Assembly: GCF_011947265.1 (NCBI RefSeq)
Contig: NZ_JAATHD010000002.1
Span: 186,001-250,000, forward strand
DNA length: 64,000 nt
Reading direction: 5' to 3'
From: Paenibacillus sp. HB172176
GTDB taxonomy: Bacteria > Bacillota > Bacilli > Paenibacillales > Paenibacillaceae
Numbering within the stretch: the first letter of the stretch is position 1; every line of letters starts with the position of its first letter. Below are positions 43,301 through 51,940 of this stretch, piece by piece. Both the position numbers and the translations under genes were made by a program. The notes under the pieces were generated by a model. It was not told the DNA's origin. It saw only the letters and a program-made list of their open reading frames with translations, and made no database searches.

Positions 43301-44040
43301 CACTCTTGCATGGGATGCTGCGGCTCGCGCAGCGACAAGTACAAAATCCCCGCCGGCTCCAGATGCCACGCCCGGAACGCTTCTGCCACGCTTCTCCGAT
43401 AAGCTTCGAAGCTAAGCTCGCTCTCGCGATGCTTGTCGATTTGGTTGACGATAAAATATAGGGGCTTGCCCCAATCCTTCAGCTCCTTCGCGAATGTGAA
43501 GTTGATCTGGGATTGGACGTGGTTGTAATCCATCACGTAGAAAACGACATCAGCCAGATGCAGCGCAGACTCGGTCGCCATCCGATGAGCCGCGTCCGTC
43601 GAATCGATGCCGGGCGTATCCAGCAGCGTAATCGTACGGCCAAGCAGCTCGCTCGGATAGGTAATCTCGACCGAGGTGAAATGCTCGCCGTCCTTGCAGA
43701 ACGCTTCGAGCTCATTAATGCCAACATCGGTTCGAACTTCCCTGCCGTCACGCAGCTCTGCAACGATTGCTTCGGCCTTCGCCCCGCCGCTAATCTTCAC
43801 GACATTCGCGCTTGTCGGTATGGGACTCGACGGCAGCAGCTCCGCGCCGCAAAGCGCGTTGACAAGCGTTGACTTCCCCGCCGAGAAATGTCCGCATAAA
43901 GCGACAGTAAGCCGACCCTCGGTCAGCTTACCCGTTAATTCCTCCGTTTGTCTTGCATGCTTGGCGTCACCACAAGCTTTCATTTGTTCTGCGACAAACG
44001 ACAAGGCACCCGTCATGCTGTTCAACGTTAATTCTGTCAT
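40354..44040 (-). CDS. dynA: Bacterial dynamin DynA, tandem dynamin-like GTPases
   Basis: 1228 aa, two complete dynamin-like units in one chain. First GTPase: GHFSAGKST (50-58), PTSANVV (switch I Thr), LLDTPGID, NQIDKH. Second GTPase from about residue 640: GAFSAGKSS, NPTTAAINRI, LVDTPGAD and NAAD at the G4 position. Long helical stalk regions follow each. B. subtilis DynA (YpbR) has the same tandem layout and tethers membranes and helps repair phage or antibiotic damage. RBS is weak (TAGGGAGC-like). Followed by its own terminator. Confidence 0.9.
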   Translation of the reverse strand: MTELTLNSMTGALSFVAEQMKACGDAKHARQTEELTGKLTEGRLTVALCGHFSAGKSTLVNALCGAELLPSSPIPTSANVVKISGGAKAEAIVAELRDGREVRTDVGINELEAFCKDGEHFTSVEITYPSELLGRTITLLDTPGIDSTDAAHRMATESALHLADVVFYVMDYNHVQSQINFTFAKELKDWGKPLYFIVNQIDKHRESELSFEAYRRSVAEAFRAWHLEPAGILYLSLREPQHPMQEWSKLIALIGALEKNREELCEYSVESTLRHLTEAHLRFMKEQEESKRNSLLVAAGGEEHARQLSSEFTALEQRIASLRDGRETYRIDLRKQLQSILDNANITPAGLRDLARAFLESRKPGFKTGILFAAGKTAAEQEKRLAAFQSELATLLSAAIDWHVKQLLRKEADRSRYDGKKLEEQLKELTWTPDGDWLIKRVKQGAVIGDAYTMTYCQDMAADIKSVYRQNALQMIDHLAASAGEASAAAESIAEAELQALNGKLRAWHEVMELDRRLAAHGEQLKRQLPEFAKKPELPHPAQLMGAEAVGHAKPALSLMRKKDSIVVNRAEQSEDGIESQREFDASRSSESSAGNGVSAIALQREAAQRLLKAAGLMESLESLMSSGESLREKGVRLAECEFTIALFGAFSAGKSSLANALIGEAVLPVSPNPTTAAINRIKPPDADYPHGTARIVMKDREAVLSDLRYSLSLLGEEASADRMPDAVSILKAIDGISIDSIGAGGRPHYSFLRAARLGWEKHEQLLGTTFRVDREEYESYVADETRSCFVSQIDYHHDCELTKQGVVLVDTPGADSVNARHTGVAFNYIKNADAVLFVTYYNHAFSQADRQFLDQLGRVKDQFELDKMFFIVNAADLAGDAEELDGVLSHVEQNLLKHAIRKPRMFPVSSLEALDGKRSKAETLIHQSGIHRFEAEFFSFIRNDLGRLAIESAEQELVRNQSKIGEWIRSAEGDEAARDEELRKLNSAVAEAQGVVEAFQTLEMPQGLKQEANELHYYVLQRLQYRFGEFYHLAFNPASLQDDGRDLKKVVWTAWLELQRLLQLELAQELLATALRMERNLNAALKQAYAGYSERLETMLGGYHAAAFASEKLNEPQEAVSWESSGIESKWLWSRFKSPRAFFEGEGKSLLRKELEAVIFPELQQWMERVTGDWHSHYASCWSDAVSRKAEQLELDMDSFARGMRSSLSDGAELEKLKSLQEQLNHL

Positions 44041-44053
44041 CGTCTATTGCTCC

Positions 44054-44326
44054 CTAAACGGCTTCCTCTTCGGTCGAAGGCAGGCAAATTTCGAACACAT
44101 TACCATGCTGCAGGATCATGATATTGCGCTCCCTCTCCTTCATGACAACAACCTCGGGCTTGATTCTCATGCGGTCGATATATTGGTCCGGCACGTCTCC
44201 GGAACCGCTCACGGTAATGCCTTCAATCACAATGTCTTCATTTTCTTGCGGCGGAGATTCCAGAACTTGCTCGTAAATATCGGAAAAAAGTTCAAAATTG
44301 TTCGTGTACACGGAAATGCATTTCAT
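44054..44326 (-). CDS. Small conserved-looking cytosolic protein, unknown function
   Basis: 90 aa when started at the ATG with AAGGATG eight bases upstream (two further in-frame ATGs lie three and two codons earlier). No membrane segment or signal. Sequence begins MKCISVYTNNFELFSDIYEQVL and is rich in acidic residues, with a predicted alpha/beta mix. I do not recognise a domain. It lies 13 bases before dynA and probably shares its transcript, so a role with the dynamin is possible. Confidence 0.65.
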   Translation of the reverse strand: MKCISVYTNNFELFSDIYEQVLESPPQENEDIVIEGITVSGSGDVPDQYIDRMRIKPEVVVMKERERNIMILQHGNVFEICLPSTEEEAV

Positions 44327-44350
44327 TGTCATCATCCTTCATTTTCAAGT

Positions 44351-45028
44351 TTAATTACTGCTTTTATTTTTTGTCTTATTCGCGGGCTTCATGCGTTTTT
44401 TTCCTTCCTTGCAAATATCCAGCAATGGGCAGATCGCGCACTGCGGATTTTGCGCTTTGCAATGATAGCGTCCGAAGAATATGAGTCGATGATGCGTTAG
44501 CGTCCATTCATCCCTCGGCACCAGCTTCATCAATTTCTGTTCTACGATAAGTACAGTGTCGTCAGCCTTTGCGAGTCCTAAACGCTTCGAGACGCGCTCA
44601 ACATGCGTATCGACAGCAATGGCTGGAACGTCGAAAGCGTTCGACATGACGACATTGGCGGTCTTCCGTCCAACTCCCGGCAGCTCGACCAAGCCATCAT
44701 GCGTTCGAGGAACGTCGCCGTCATATTTATCAATCAGAATGCGGCTGAGCTTCTGTATGTTGGAAGCTTTGCTTCGGAACAAGCCAATTCGCCTAATATC
44801 CTGCTCAAGCTCTTCTAATTCCACGCTCAAATAATCTTGAGGGGTCTTATATTTCCGGAAGAGATCCGCCGTTACTTTATTGACCGTCTCGTCCGTGCAT
44901 TGCGCAGACAACAGAACAGCTATCGTAAGCTCAAATGGATTATCATGCCTAAGCTCGCAATGCGCGTCCGGGAACATCTCCGCTATAATATCCAATATAT
45001 GACGCGTCTTCTGCTTTGCATTCATCAT
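44351..45028 (-). CDS. nth: Endonuclease III
   Basis: 225 aa. Removes oxidised pyrimidines and cuts AP sites. Helix-hairpin-helix LPGVGRKTANVV with catalytic Lys122, catalytic Asp140 in AVDTHVERV, and the [4Fe-4S] ligands Cys190-x6-Cys197-x2-Cys200-x5-Cys206. GGAGG lies three bases before the first ATG and six before the second, so the start may be 45025. In many bacilli nth follows dnaD; here they are 17 kb apart. Confidence 0.95.
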   Translation of the reverse strand: MMNAKQKTRHILDIIAEMFPDAHCELRHDNPFELTIAVLLSAQCTDETVNKVTADLFRKYKTPQDYLSVELEELEQDIRRIGLFRSKASNIQKLSRILIDKYDGDVPRTHDGLVELPGVGRKTANVVMSNAFDVPAIAVDTHVERVSKRLGLAKADDTVLIVEQKLMKLVPRDEWTLTHHRLIFFGRYHCKAQNPQCAICPLLDICKEGKKRMKPANKTKNKSSN

Positions 45029-45107
45029 AAGCCTCCACTTTAATACTATCGTTCAAAGTGTAGCGAAATTTGTCACGCCGCGCAACCTAAAAACGTTAGA
45101 ATTCCAT

Positions 45108-45136
45108 AAAAAAACTGCCCCGAAGGGCAGTTTTTT
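45108..45136. terminator. Bidirectional terminator between SLH gene and nth
   Basis: Seven A, CTGCCC, tetraloop CGAA, GGGCAG, six T: T runs on both strands. It ends the minus-strand SLH transcript. Confidence 0.9.
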
Positions 45137-45185
45137 CACAAAACGTTCCCGCTTTCGCGCAAAAGTCAAATATAGGACTGCCAGA

Positions 45186-47288
45186 CTAGCCGTTCGAAGC
45201 GCTTGAAAGCAGTTTGACGGATGAAACCGAATTGCCGTTGTACGTCATTTCGATGCTGCCGCCTACCTTCAAACTCGAGGCTTTGCCGGCTGTGCCGTCC
45301 TCGTTCAGTATGTCCACATCCTGAATCGAAACCGCGCTGACATTTCCTTCGGCATTCTTCACATTAATCTTGCTGTCGGCCAGATTAATCGTCACGACCT
45401 GATACTGAATCGTATGATGAACGCGGATATTAATGGCGGAGAGCTCCTTCATATTCAGATTGGCCGTCACCGTATCCCCAATCTTCAAATTCTGTATTGT
45501 CGCCTTGGGCATCAGCATATCTTCATAAGCGCTGGTTGCATAAGAGATTTTGGCAGAGCCGCCATCCCTGGTTTGGAGCGTAATCATCTTCGCATCCATA
45601 TTAATCTCGGAAACGACTCCTGTATACTCCAGCACGTAATCAAAGGAAACGATATTTTTGCCTGAATATTTCACGACGACATTTACATTCTGCGCGCCAA
45701 GATTCATTGCTGCTTCCTTCTCCATCGCATTGCCGAAATAACTGAATTTCGTCTTGTCTGTAAAGTAGAACGGCGAATACACATTGCCGTCGACATCCAC
45801 CAGCGAAATGTAGTTCAGCTCTTCATTATAATGCTCGATCTCGACTCCGGCCAGCACCTTCAGATCGCGATTAAGCACCTTGATCTTTACGATTTGGTCC
45901 TCATTGTTCAAGCTTAACTCGACTTGATCGCTTTCGGCTATGAGATCGCTTAGAACAGCGTCGGGCAGACCGTTAATCTCCACCTTGGCGTCTGTAGCCA
46001 AAGGCTTCGTTACATAGGAGCCGTCAGCCATCTGCAATGTAACCGTCTTGGACGCATTGGCATAGAATAGGCCGGAAATCGACGTTACTGCCGGCTTTGC
46101 TGCCATGATAATCTCCAACGCCTCGGGCTCCTCGCGGAAGTCATCCTGAACGATAGTTAAGCTGACAGTCGCCTTCAAATCATCGATTGACAATACATTG
46201 CCATCTGTATCCTTAATCGCCAAATCTTCATGATAAGCCAAAGGAACAGGCTTGCCGTCAACCAAAATATAAATAACTCCATCCTCTTCATTATAACTAA
46301 TGAACGTGCCCGTGATCGATGAGGTGTGCTGCTCCGTGCCTTGTACCTCGACGTACAGCGCCTTGCCGTCCTTGGCGAATACCGTCACGTCTCCGTATTG
46401 AAGCACATCGTCCATCGTAGCCGGACTTTCGGAATCGAAACGATAGAAAAGCGTTGCCGAATCGATCGCATAGGTCTGCTCTTTATCCTCCTCGCTGTTG
46501 TAGACAGTCAACGAAGATGCCGTCATGTCGGTAACGACACCGTTGATCTGCCCATTGAACGTCACCGGGAACGTCGATTCCGCGCGGCTGAACAGGGTGG
46601 CAAGACTGGCCCTTGTTACATCCAGTTCCGGCGCAAAGGTTGTTTCCGTAACGCCCTTCACCAGTCCCAATTGAACGGCGGCGTTCACATAACCGCGATA
46701 GAGGCTGTCGATGCTGTTATCGTCATCGAAGCGAGTCTCTGTACTCCCTAACTGATTCGCAATAGCCGCTTGTCCCATCGCTCTGACGATCAGCTTCGTT
46801 GTCCATTCCCGGCTGGCGGGCTTGGAGCCCCAGTCGACATCAGGCTCTGCCGCGGCAAGCGCGTATTCCTCAGAGCGATCGAGCAACCCCTCCGAGAACG
46901 CGACTTCGATGTATTCCTTGTAGAATTCTCCGACCTTGAAGGATTTGTCGAATACGATTAATGCATTATGATCCGCTTTCGTATCCAGTTTCGTGAAGCG
47001 AAGCGCCATAAGAACAGCCTCTTGCTGCGATACGCTGTTCTCCGGTTTGAACGTTACTGGTCCGTCAAGCGTTGTCTGATAACCATTAATAACGCCTTGC
47101 AGATACAGCTTGGCGATATGCTTCTCCGCCCAATAATCCCAAGCTACATCAGTGAAAGGCGTGTATGATCCGTAGGCTGCCGCATAGGTTGCAACAGGTT
47201 TCGATAATACTGCGGCGCCCGAACCCGTAACGAGAGTTACGGCTAGCGCGCCGGTAACTATTTTTTTCCATGCATCTTGCTTTGGCAT
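45186..47288 (-). CDS. S-layer homology (SLH) domain surface protein
   Basis: 700 aa, secreted. Signal peptide about 1-36 (KK, hydrophobic core, ATYAAA). Three SLH motifs: about 42-90 (FTDVAWDYWAEKHIAKLYLQG), 105-180 (less regular, YKEYIEVAFSEGLLDR) and 190-245 (YRGYVNAAVQLGLVKG, ITR-like VTRASLATLF). SLH units bind pyruvylated secondary wall polymer. The remaining 450 residues are repetitive beta-rich segments without recognised catalytic motif. RBS AAAGGGG before ATG 47288. Last of a three-gene wall operon. Confidence 0.87.
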   Translation of the reverse strand: MPKQDAWKKIVTGALAVTLVTGSGAAVLSKPVATYAAAYGSYTPFTDVAWDYWAEKHIAKLYLQGVINGYQTTLDGPVTFKPENSVSQQEAVLMALRFTKLDTKADHNALIVFDKSFKVGEFYKEYIEVAFSEGLLDRSEEYALAAAEPDVDWGSKPASREWTTKLIVRAMGQAAIANQLGSTETRFDDDNSIDSLYRGYVNAAVQLGLVKGVTETTFAPELDVTRASLATLFSRAESTFPVTFNGQINGVVTDMTASSLTVYNSEEDKEQTYAIDSATLFYRFDSESPATMDDVLQYGDVTVFAKDGKALYVEVQGTEQHTSSITGTFISYNEEDGVIYILVDGKPVPLAYHEDLAIKDTDGNVLSIDDLKATVSLTIVQDDFREEPEALEIIMAAKPAVTSISGLFYANASKTVTLQMADGSYVTKPLATDAKVEINGLPDAVLSDLIAESDQVELSLNNEDQIVKIKVLNRDLKVLAGVEIEHYNEELNYISLVDVDGNVYSPFYFTDKTKFSYFGNAMEKEAAMNLGAQNVNVVVKYSGKNIVSFDYVLEYTGVVSEINMDAKMITLQTRDGGSAKISYATSAYEDMLMPKATIQNLKIGDTVTANLNMKELSAINIRVHHTIQYQVVTINLADSKINVKNAEGNVSAVSIQDVDILNEDGTAGKASSLKVGGSIEMTYNGNSVSSVKLLSSASNG

Positions 47289-47343
47289 TGGCGAAAATCC
47301 CCTTTTCTCATTCAAATGAATAATAAATATCATTAATCGATCA

Positions 47344-47964
47344 TTATGATTGCGAATCTCTTGTAATAGGATCATCGAGATCCACATGTCCCATCAAGCT
47401 TTCAACCTTTTCGCCATCTTGGGTCAATTCAATTTCATTCACGAAGTCGAATTGAAACAACGTGCTCTTCAGCGTTTCGATCAGCATCAACTCGCCCGGC
47501 GCGCCTAATCGCTTCTCGTCGTTGAGGCCTACATCGATGCTGACTCTGCCTGCATCAAGCTTGACCGAATGAATAGCAATGTCCTTCCACAAAGAAATGA
47601 TCTGTCCCTCAACCGATTTCTGAAGCTCATCCATCGTGTTCTGAATCAATTCTTCATGGGATGCATACGTAATTTCCGCCTTGCGCTCGACTGTTTCGGT
47701 GAAATCCGGATTTCCTCCATAGAGCATAACCTCCGCATGCTTCTCCGGATTCGGCGTGGCGGCAGGTTCATATTTATCAGCTTCCGCGCCGCCTCCGTTA
47801 GAAGCAGGCTCCTGCGTTGCTGTCGGCATGCTTGTCACCGCTCCGGCCTGAACGTTCTCCGACAAGCTCACATCGTTCTTCTGAACCGCCCCGCAGCCGG
47901 CAATCGCCAGCGCAAGGAGAACTGTCGGAAGCAACCGATGAAGGCCGTTGTTCCTTATTCCCAT
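47344..47964 (-). CDS. GerMN-domain lipoprotein
   Basis: 206 aa. Lipobox AIAGC with Cys24, a Thr/Pro/Glu-rich linker (30-75), then a single GerMN domain: IISLWKDIAIHSVKLDAGRVSIDV ... ELMLIETLKSTLFQFDFVNEIELTQDGEKVESLMGHVDL. GerMN domains occur in sporulation protein GerM and in cell-wall-linked lipoproteins. Start ATG 47964 rather than TTG 47973, because GGAG is nine bases before the ATG and directly abuts the TTG. Between the amidase and SLH genes. Confidence 0.8.
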   Translation of the reverse strand: MGIRNNGLHRLLPTVLLALAIAGCGAVQKNDVSLSENVQAGAVTSMPTATQEPASNGGGAEADKYEPAATPNPEKHAEVMLYGGNPDFTETVERKAEITYASHEELIQNTMDELQKSVEGQIISLWKDIAIHSVKLDAGRVSIDVGLNDEKRLGAPGELMLIETLKSTLFQFDFVNEIELTQDGEKVESLMGHVDLDDPITRDSQS

Positions 47965-48025
47965 AGCATTCAACTCCTGCCCTTTAAGAGGTCATTCAAA
48001 AAGTCCATTTTTTTGAACATTTATC

Positions 48026-49588
48026 TTAATTCAGTTTCAAATATTCCAGAATGCCCTTCGCGACCTCGTCGGCAAGCTTGTTCTGCATGCTGTCCGAATA
48101 CAGCATCTTAGCATCTCCGTCATTCGTCAGATAACCGGCCTCAATCAGAACGGCAGGCATCGTCGTTTCCTTGATTACCTTATAGGCGGCTTGTCTCACT
48201 CCTCGATCCTTGAGCCCCGTGCCTGCCAGTACATGCTTGTGAATGACATTCGCAAGCGGAATGCTCTCCGGACGCTGATAGTAGGTTTCGGATCCGCTGA
48301 CAGCCGTATTATCATAAGAATTCGCATGAATCGATACGAATAAGTCCGCTTTCAAGTCTTCCGCGAATTTGATGCGATCGGTTAATTCGACGAAGGTGTC
48401 GTCCGATCTTGTCATGTGAACGGCGACGCGACCATCCTTCTCCAAAGCTGCGGCAATCTTGAGCGCCATGCTAAGATTGAATTCCTTCTCCCATTTATTC
48501 AGTGTCTTGCTGAACGCGCCAGGATCCTTGGCGCCGTGTCCGGCATCGATAACGACGTCGTACAGAGGCTCATCGCCGGTCGGCTCCTCCGGATTTGCCG
48601 GCGTTTCCGGGTCGCTTCCCTCCGCCGGCTCGGCTGGCGGAGCGGGATCGATGCCGGAATTCGAATCTGCCGGCACCTCGCTTGCAGGCATGAAGGTGAA
48701 AATCGTCTCATTATTCTTCTCCGTCATCACATAGCCGGTATCTTCACCAACGAGCACCACAAGCCTTGCTGTCAGCGGACTCAACTGAAACTGTGAGAAT
48801 CGGAAGCTGCTTAGCAGCGGGTTGTCCTCAACCGCGATTTCCTTCTGACCTTTCTCGAATTGATTCGCGAGCAGCGCATTGAAGGAGGCGTTCGGAATGT
48901 CGAAGACTAGACGTCTCGGCTCCTCCAGCAAGAATGGCTTGTTCGGTGTAATCTTGCCGAGATGCTTAATCGAAATCGAAGAAGAATCCCCGTTATAGTC
49001 AATTGAAGTAATATAGCCCATCTTCACAGCGGGCGTTTGCGAATTATCAGGCGCAGATCCCTCACCGTCGACCGGATTTTCTCCGTTATTCGAGCCTGAA
49101 TTTCCATTTTCGCTTTCCTCTTCGCCAGTCGGCGGATCCGTATCAGGAGTTGTGTTCGGCGTCTTCTCCGTCATATGTACTTCTCGTTCCTTGTCCAGCC
49201 ACTCAAATTCAAGGCCGAGCAATTGTCCGACGAAACGGACCGGGACCATGGTCCGATCTTCAATAATCTCAGGAGGAACTTCTGTTTCCTGAATTTCGCC
49301 GTTCACTCTTACAGCGGTCTGACCAATAATCAATTCAATCGTCGTCACATCATTCTTGACCGTTACCATCCGCAAGTCATTGTTCCAATCGACATCGTAG
49401 CCGATGCCTTCGGATAGAATGGCAAGCGGAACCAATGTTCTGTCGTTCTCGATCCTTGGCGCGACATCAGAGATAAGCTGCTTCCCGTTCAAGAACAGCT
49501 TGGGAGGCGCTGCAGCGGCTTGTCCAACCGAAGCGAACATCGTAAACAATACGAACACGACCATCATAATCGATACAAATTTCTTCAT
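48026..49588 (-). CDS. N-acetylmuramoyl-L-alanine amidase with copper-amine-oxidase-like stalk and AMIN domain
   Basis: 520 aa, secreted. Signal peptide 1-27. Copper amine oxidase N-terminal-like stalk repeats at about 30-135 (NGKQLISDVAPRIENDRTLVPLAILSE), acidic/Gly/Asn linker, AMIN domain at about 190-300, second Pro/Glu linker, and Amidase_3 at 345-520. Zinc ligands and catalytic Glu: DAGHGAKDPG, WEKEFNL, VSIHANSYD, VLIEAGYL. Cleaves the bond between muramic acid and the stem peptide in wall turnover or daughter separation. RBS GAGGTGGGA before ATG 49588. Confidence 0.92.
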   Translation of the reverse strand: MKKFVSIMMVVFVLFTMFASVGQAAAAPPKLFLNGKQLISDVAPRIENDRTLVPLAILSEGIGYDVDWNNDLRMVTVKNDVTTIELIIGQTAVRVNGEIQETEVPPEIIEDRTMVPVRFVGQLLGLEFEWLDKEREVHMTEKTPNTTPDTDPPTGEEESENGNSGSNNGENPVDGEGSAPDNSQTPAVKMGYITSIDYNGDSSSISIKHLGKITPNKPFLLEEPRRLVFDIPNASFNALLANQFEKGQKEIAVEDNPLLSSFRFSQFQLSPLTARLVVLVGEDTGYVMTEKNNETIFTFMPASEVPADSNSGIDPAPPAEPAEGSDPETPANPEEPTGDEPLYDVVIDAGHGAKDPGAFSKTLNKWEKEFNLSMALKIAAALEKDGRVAVHMTRSDDTFVELTDRIKFAEDLKADLFVSIHANSYDNTAVSGSETYYQRPESIPLANVIHKHVLAGTGLKDRGVRQAAYKVIKETTMPAVLIEAGYLTNDGDAKMLYSDSMQNKLADEVAKGILEYLKLN

Positions 49589-49690
49589 TTCCCACCTCGA
49601 TGACTGAATTGTCCGCGTCGAATACGCCCCTTCGACATGAGCAGACAACTGTATAGACGCTGCTTGTCAGAAAAAGTTGCGCATAGAGGA

Positions 49691-49728
49691 AAAAAGAGGA
49701 CATTCGCCTCAGGGGCCAAATGTCCTCT
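49691..49728 (-). terminator. Terminator of leuCD
   Basis: Minus strand: 10-bp stem (49728-49719 with 49704-49695) followed by a run of T residues, 16 bases past the leuD stop. Confidence 0.85.
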
Positions 49729-49743
49729 CACCGATAAAGTCAA

Positions 49744-50343
49744 TTAGCCCAAACGAGCCGCGTGCTTCTGCTCGTAAGCGGTTATGGCGTCTTCATGCTG
49801 AAGCGTCAAGCCGATATCGTCAAGTCCTTGCAATAAGAACTGTCTGCGATGCTCGTCAAGCTCGAAGCCAAGCTCCAGCCCGTAATCGTCCCTAAGCTTC
49901 TTGTTCTCAAGATCAACCGTAAGCTTGTAGCCCTCGTGAGCCGCCGTGCGCTGGAACAAATCCTCTACTTGCTCTTCGCTTAATTTGACAGGAAGAATGC
50001 CGTTCTTGAAGCAGTTATTGTAGAAAATATCCGCATAAGACGGCGCGATAATGACCTTGTAGCCATAATCGAGAATCGCCCAAGGCGCATGCTCGCGCGA
50101 GGAGCCGCACCCGAAGTTCGCGCGCGAAATGAGCACACTCGCTCCTTCATAGCGAGGCTTGTTCGGCTCAAAATCGGGGTTGATTTCGCCCCCTTCGTCA
50201 AAACGCCATTCGAAAAACAGAAATTGTCCAAATCCGCTGCGCTCGATGCGCTTCAGAAATTGCTTGGGAATAATGGCGTCGGTATCAACATTGACACGAT
50301 CGACAGGCGCTACGATGCCCGTCAGTTGTTTGAATGGTTCCAT
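49744..50343 (-). CDS. leuD: 3-isopropylmalate dehydratase small subunit
   Basis: 199 aa, normal length. Swivel domain: [16 protein letters not shown] and [17 protein letters not shown] segment ([16 protein letters not shown]) contact the substrate. With LeuC it isomerises 2- to 3-isopropylmalate in leucine synthesis. 24 bases after leuC. Confidence 0.95.
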   Translation of the reverse strand: MEPFKQLTGIVAPVDRVNVDTDAIIPKQFLKRIERSGFGQFLFFEWRFDEGGEINPDFEPNKPRYEGASVLISRANFGCGSSREHAPWAILDYGYKVIIAPSYADIFYNNCFKNGILPVKLSEEQVEDLFQRTAAHEGYKLTVDLENKKLRDDYGLELGFELDEHRRQFLLQGLDDIGLTLQHEDAITAYEQKHAARLG

Positions 50344-50367
50344 AGTAAGTAATCCCTCTCTTCTCTA

Positions 50368-51786
50368 TTAGTTCATGACGGCGGATTTGATTTCCCAGTC
50401 GCGCACATCGGTGAAGCGGCCTTTGACGGCTGCGGCTGCAGCCATAGCCGGCGATACGAGATGCGTTCTGCCTCCGCGTCCTTGGCGTCCTTCGAAGTTG
50501 CGGTTCGATGTGGATGCGCAGCGCTCGCCCGGCTTAAGCACATCCGGATTCATGGCCAGACACATGGAGCAGCCAGCGTCGCGCCATTCGAAGCCTGCTT
50601 CGGAGAAGATCTTGTCAAGCCCTTCCTTCTCTGCTTGAATTTTGACGCGGCCGGAGCCCGGAACAACGATTGCCGTTACTTTGTCGCTCACTTTGTAGCC
50701 TCTCGCAATCTCGGCGGCAGCGCGCAAATCCTCGATGCGGCCGTTCGTGCAGGAGCCGATGAACACATAGTCGATTTCGATTTCGGTCATCGGAGTGCCC
50801 GGCTTAAGAGCCATATATTCCAGCGCCTTCTCGGCTGCTTTGCGTTCATTCTCCGTGGGAAGCTCGGAAGGGATCGGCACGTTCGAAGTGATGGACGTTC
50901 CCATGCCCGGGCTTGTTCCCCAGGTCACTTGCGGAATCAGGGAATCCACGTCGAATTCGAGAACCGTGTCGTATTCCGCGCCTTCGTCCGTAGTCAGCTT
51001 CGACCACTCCGCCACGGCTTCGTCAAAGTTTGCAGGAGCGTATTCGCGTCCGCGCAAGTAATTGAACGTCGTTGCATCGGGAGCGATCAGACCTGCGCGA
51101 GCGCCTCCCTCAATGGACATGTTGCATACGGTCATGCGCTCTTCCATCGTCAAGCTTGTAATCGCATCGCCGGTATATTCGATAACATAGCCGGTAGCGA
51201 AGTCGGTACCATATTTGGCGATAACGCCAAGAATCAAGTCCTTCGCTGTAACGCCCGGCTTGCGGGTGCCGTTGAAGCGAACTTCCATCGTTTTCGCTTT
51301 GGATTGCTGCAGACATTGCGTAGCCAGAACATGCTCAACCTCGCTTGTGCCGATACCGAAGGCAAGCGCGCCGAATGCGCCGTGCGTGGAAGTATGGCTG
51401 TCTCCGCATACAATTGTTTTGCCCGGCAGCGTCAGACCCAGCTCAGGTCCCATAACGTGAACGACGCCTTGGTCGGCGCTGTCCAGATCGAACAAGGTGA
51501 CGCCGAAATCTTTGCAGTTCTGCGTTAATGTATCGATCTGCTGCTTCGAGATCGGATCGGTAATATTGTAACGATCCTTCGTCGGTACATTATGATCCAT
51601 CGTCGCGAAGGTCAGATCCGGACGGCGCACCTTGCGGCCGCTGAGGCGAAGCCCTTCGAACGCCTGAGGAGACGTCACTTCATGCACCAGCTGCAGGTCG
51701 ATATAAATGACGCTTGGCTTTCCTTCTTCCTGATGGATTACGTGATTATCCCAAATTTTTTCGAACATCGTTTTTTTCGCCATCAT
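50368..51786 (-). CDS. leuC: 3-isopropylmalate dehydratase large subunit
   Basis: 472 aa. [4Fe-4S] cluster cysteines in GSCTNGR and [44 protein letters not shown] is the aconitase-family signature. Start is ATG 51786 (or the next codon, 51783) with GGGGTGAGC upstream. Divergent from a LysR-type gene; a dyad at 51862-51876 sits near -54 of its likely start point. Confidence 0.95.
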   Translation of the reverse strand: MMAKKTMFEKIWDNHVIHQEEGKPSVIYIDLQLVHEVTSPQAFEGLRLSGRKVRRPDLTFATMDHNVPTKDRYNITDPISKQQIDTLTQNCKDFGVTLFDLDSADQGVVHVMGPELGLTLPGKTIVCGDSHTSTHGAFGALAFGIGTSEVEHVLATQCLQQSKAKTMEVRFNGTRKPGVTAKDLILGVIAKYGTDFATGYVIEYTGDAITSLTMEERMTVCNMSIEGGARAGLIAPDATTFNYLRGREYAPANFDEAVAEWSKLTTDEGAEYDTVLEFDVDSLIPQVTWGTSPGMGTSITSNVPIPSELPTENERKAAEKALEYMALKPGTPMTEIEIDYVFIGSCTNGRIEDLRAAAEIARGYKVSDKVTAIVVPGSGRVKIQAEKEGLDKIFSEAGFEWRDAGCSMCLAMNPDVLKPGERCASTSNRNFEGRQGRGGRTHLVSPAMAAAAAVKGRFTDVRDWEIKSAVMN

Positions 51787-51861
51787 GCTCACCCCATCGA
51801 TTCTTAGTAAAATGTAAACCTATCATATCATGTCTTTCTTCATTGATCTAAGATATAATAT

Positions 51862-51876
51862 CTATAGCCGCTATAG
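51862..51876. promoter_or_regulatory. LysR-type operator dyad between leuC and lysR-type gene
   Basis: CTATAG-CCG-CTATAG is a perfect dyad containing a T-N11-A motif. It is about 54 bases upstream of the probable leuC start and right after the TATAAT (51854-51859) of the regulator gene, fitting activation of leuCD with self-repression. Confidence 0.5.
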
Positions 51877-51940
51877 GTACTAACTATAATCCATTATCAA
51901 GTTTCTGTATAGCCTCAGATTAAGGAAGGGGAATCTTCAT

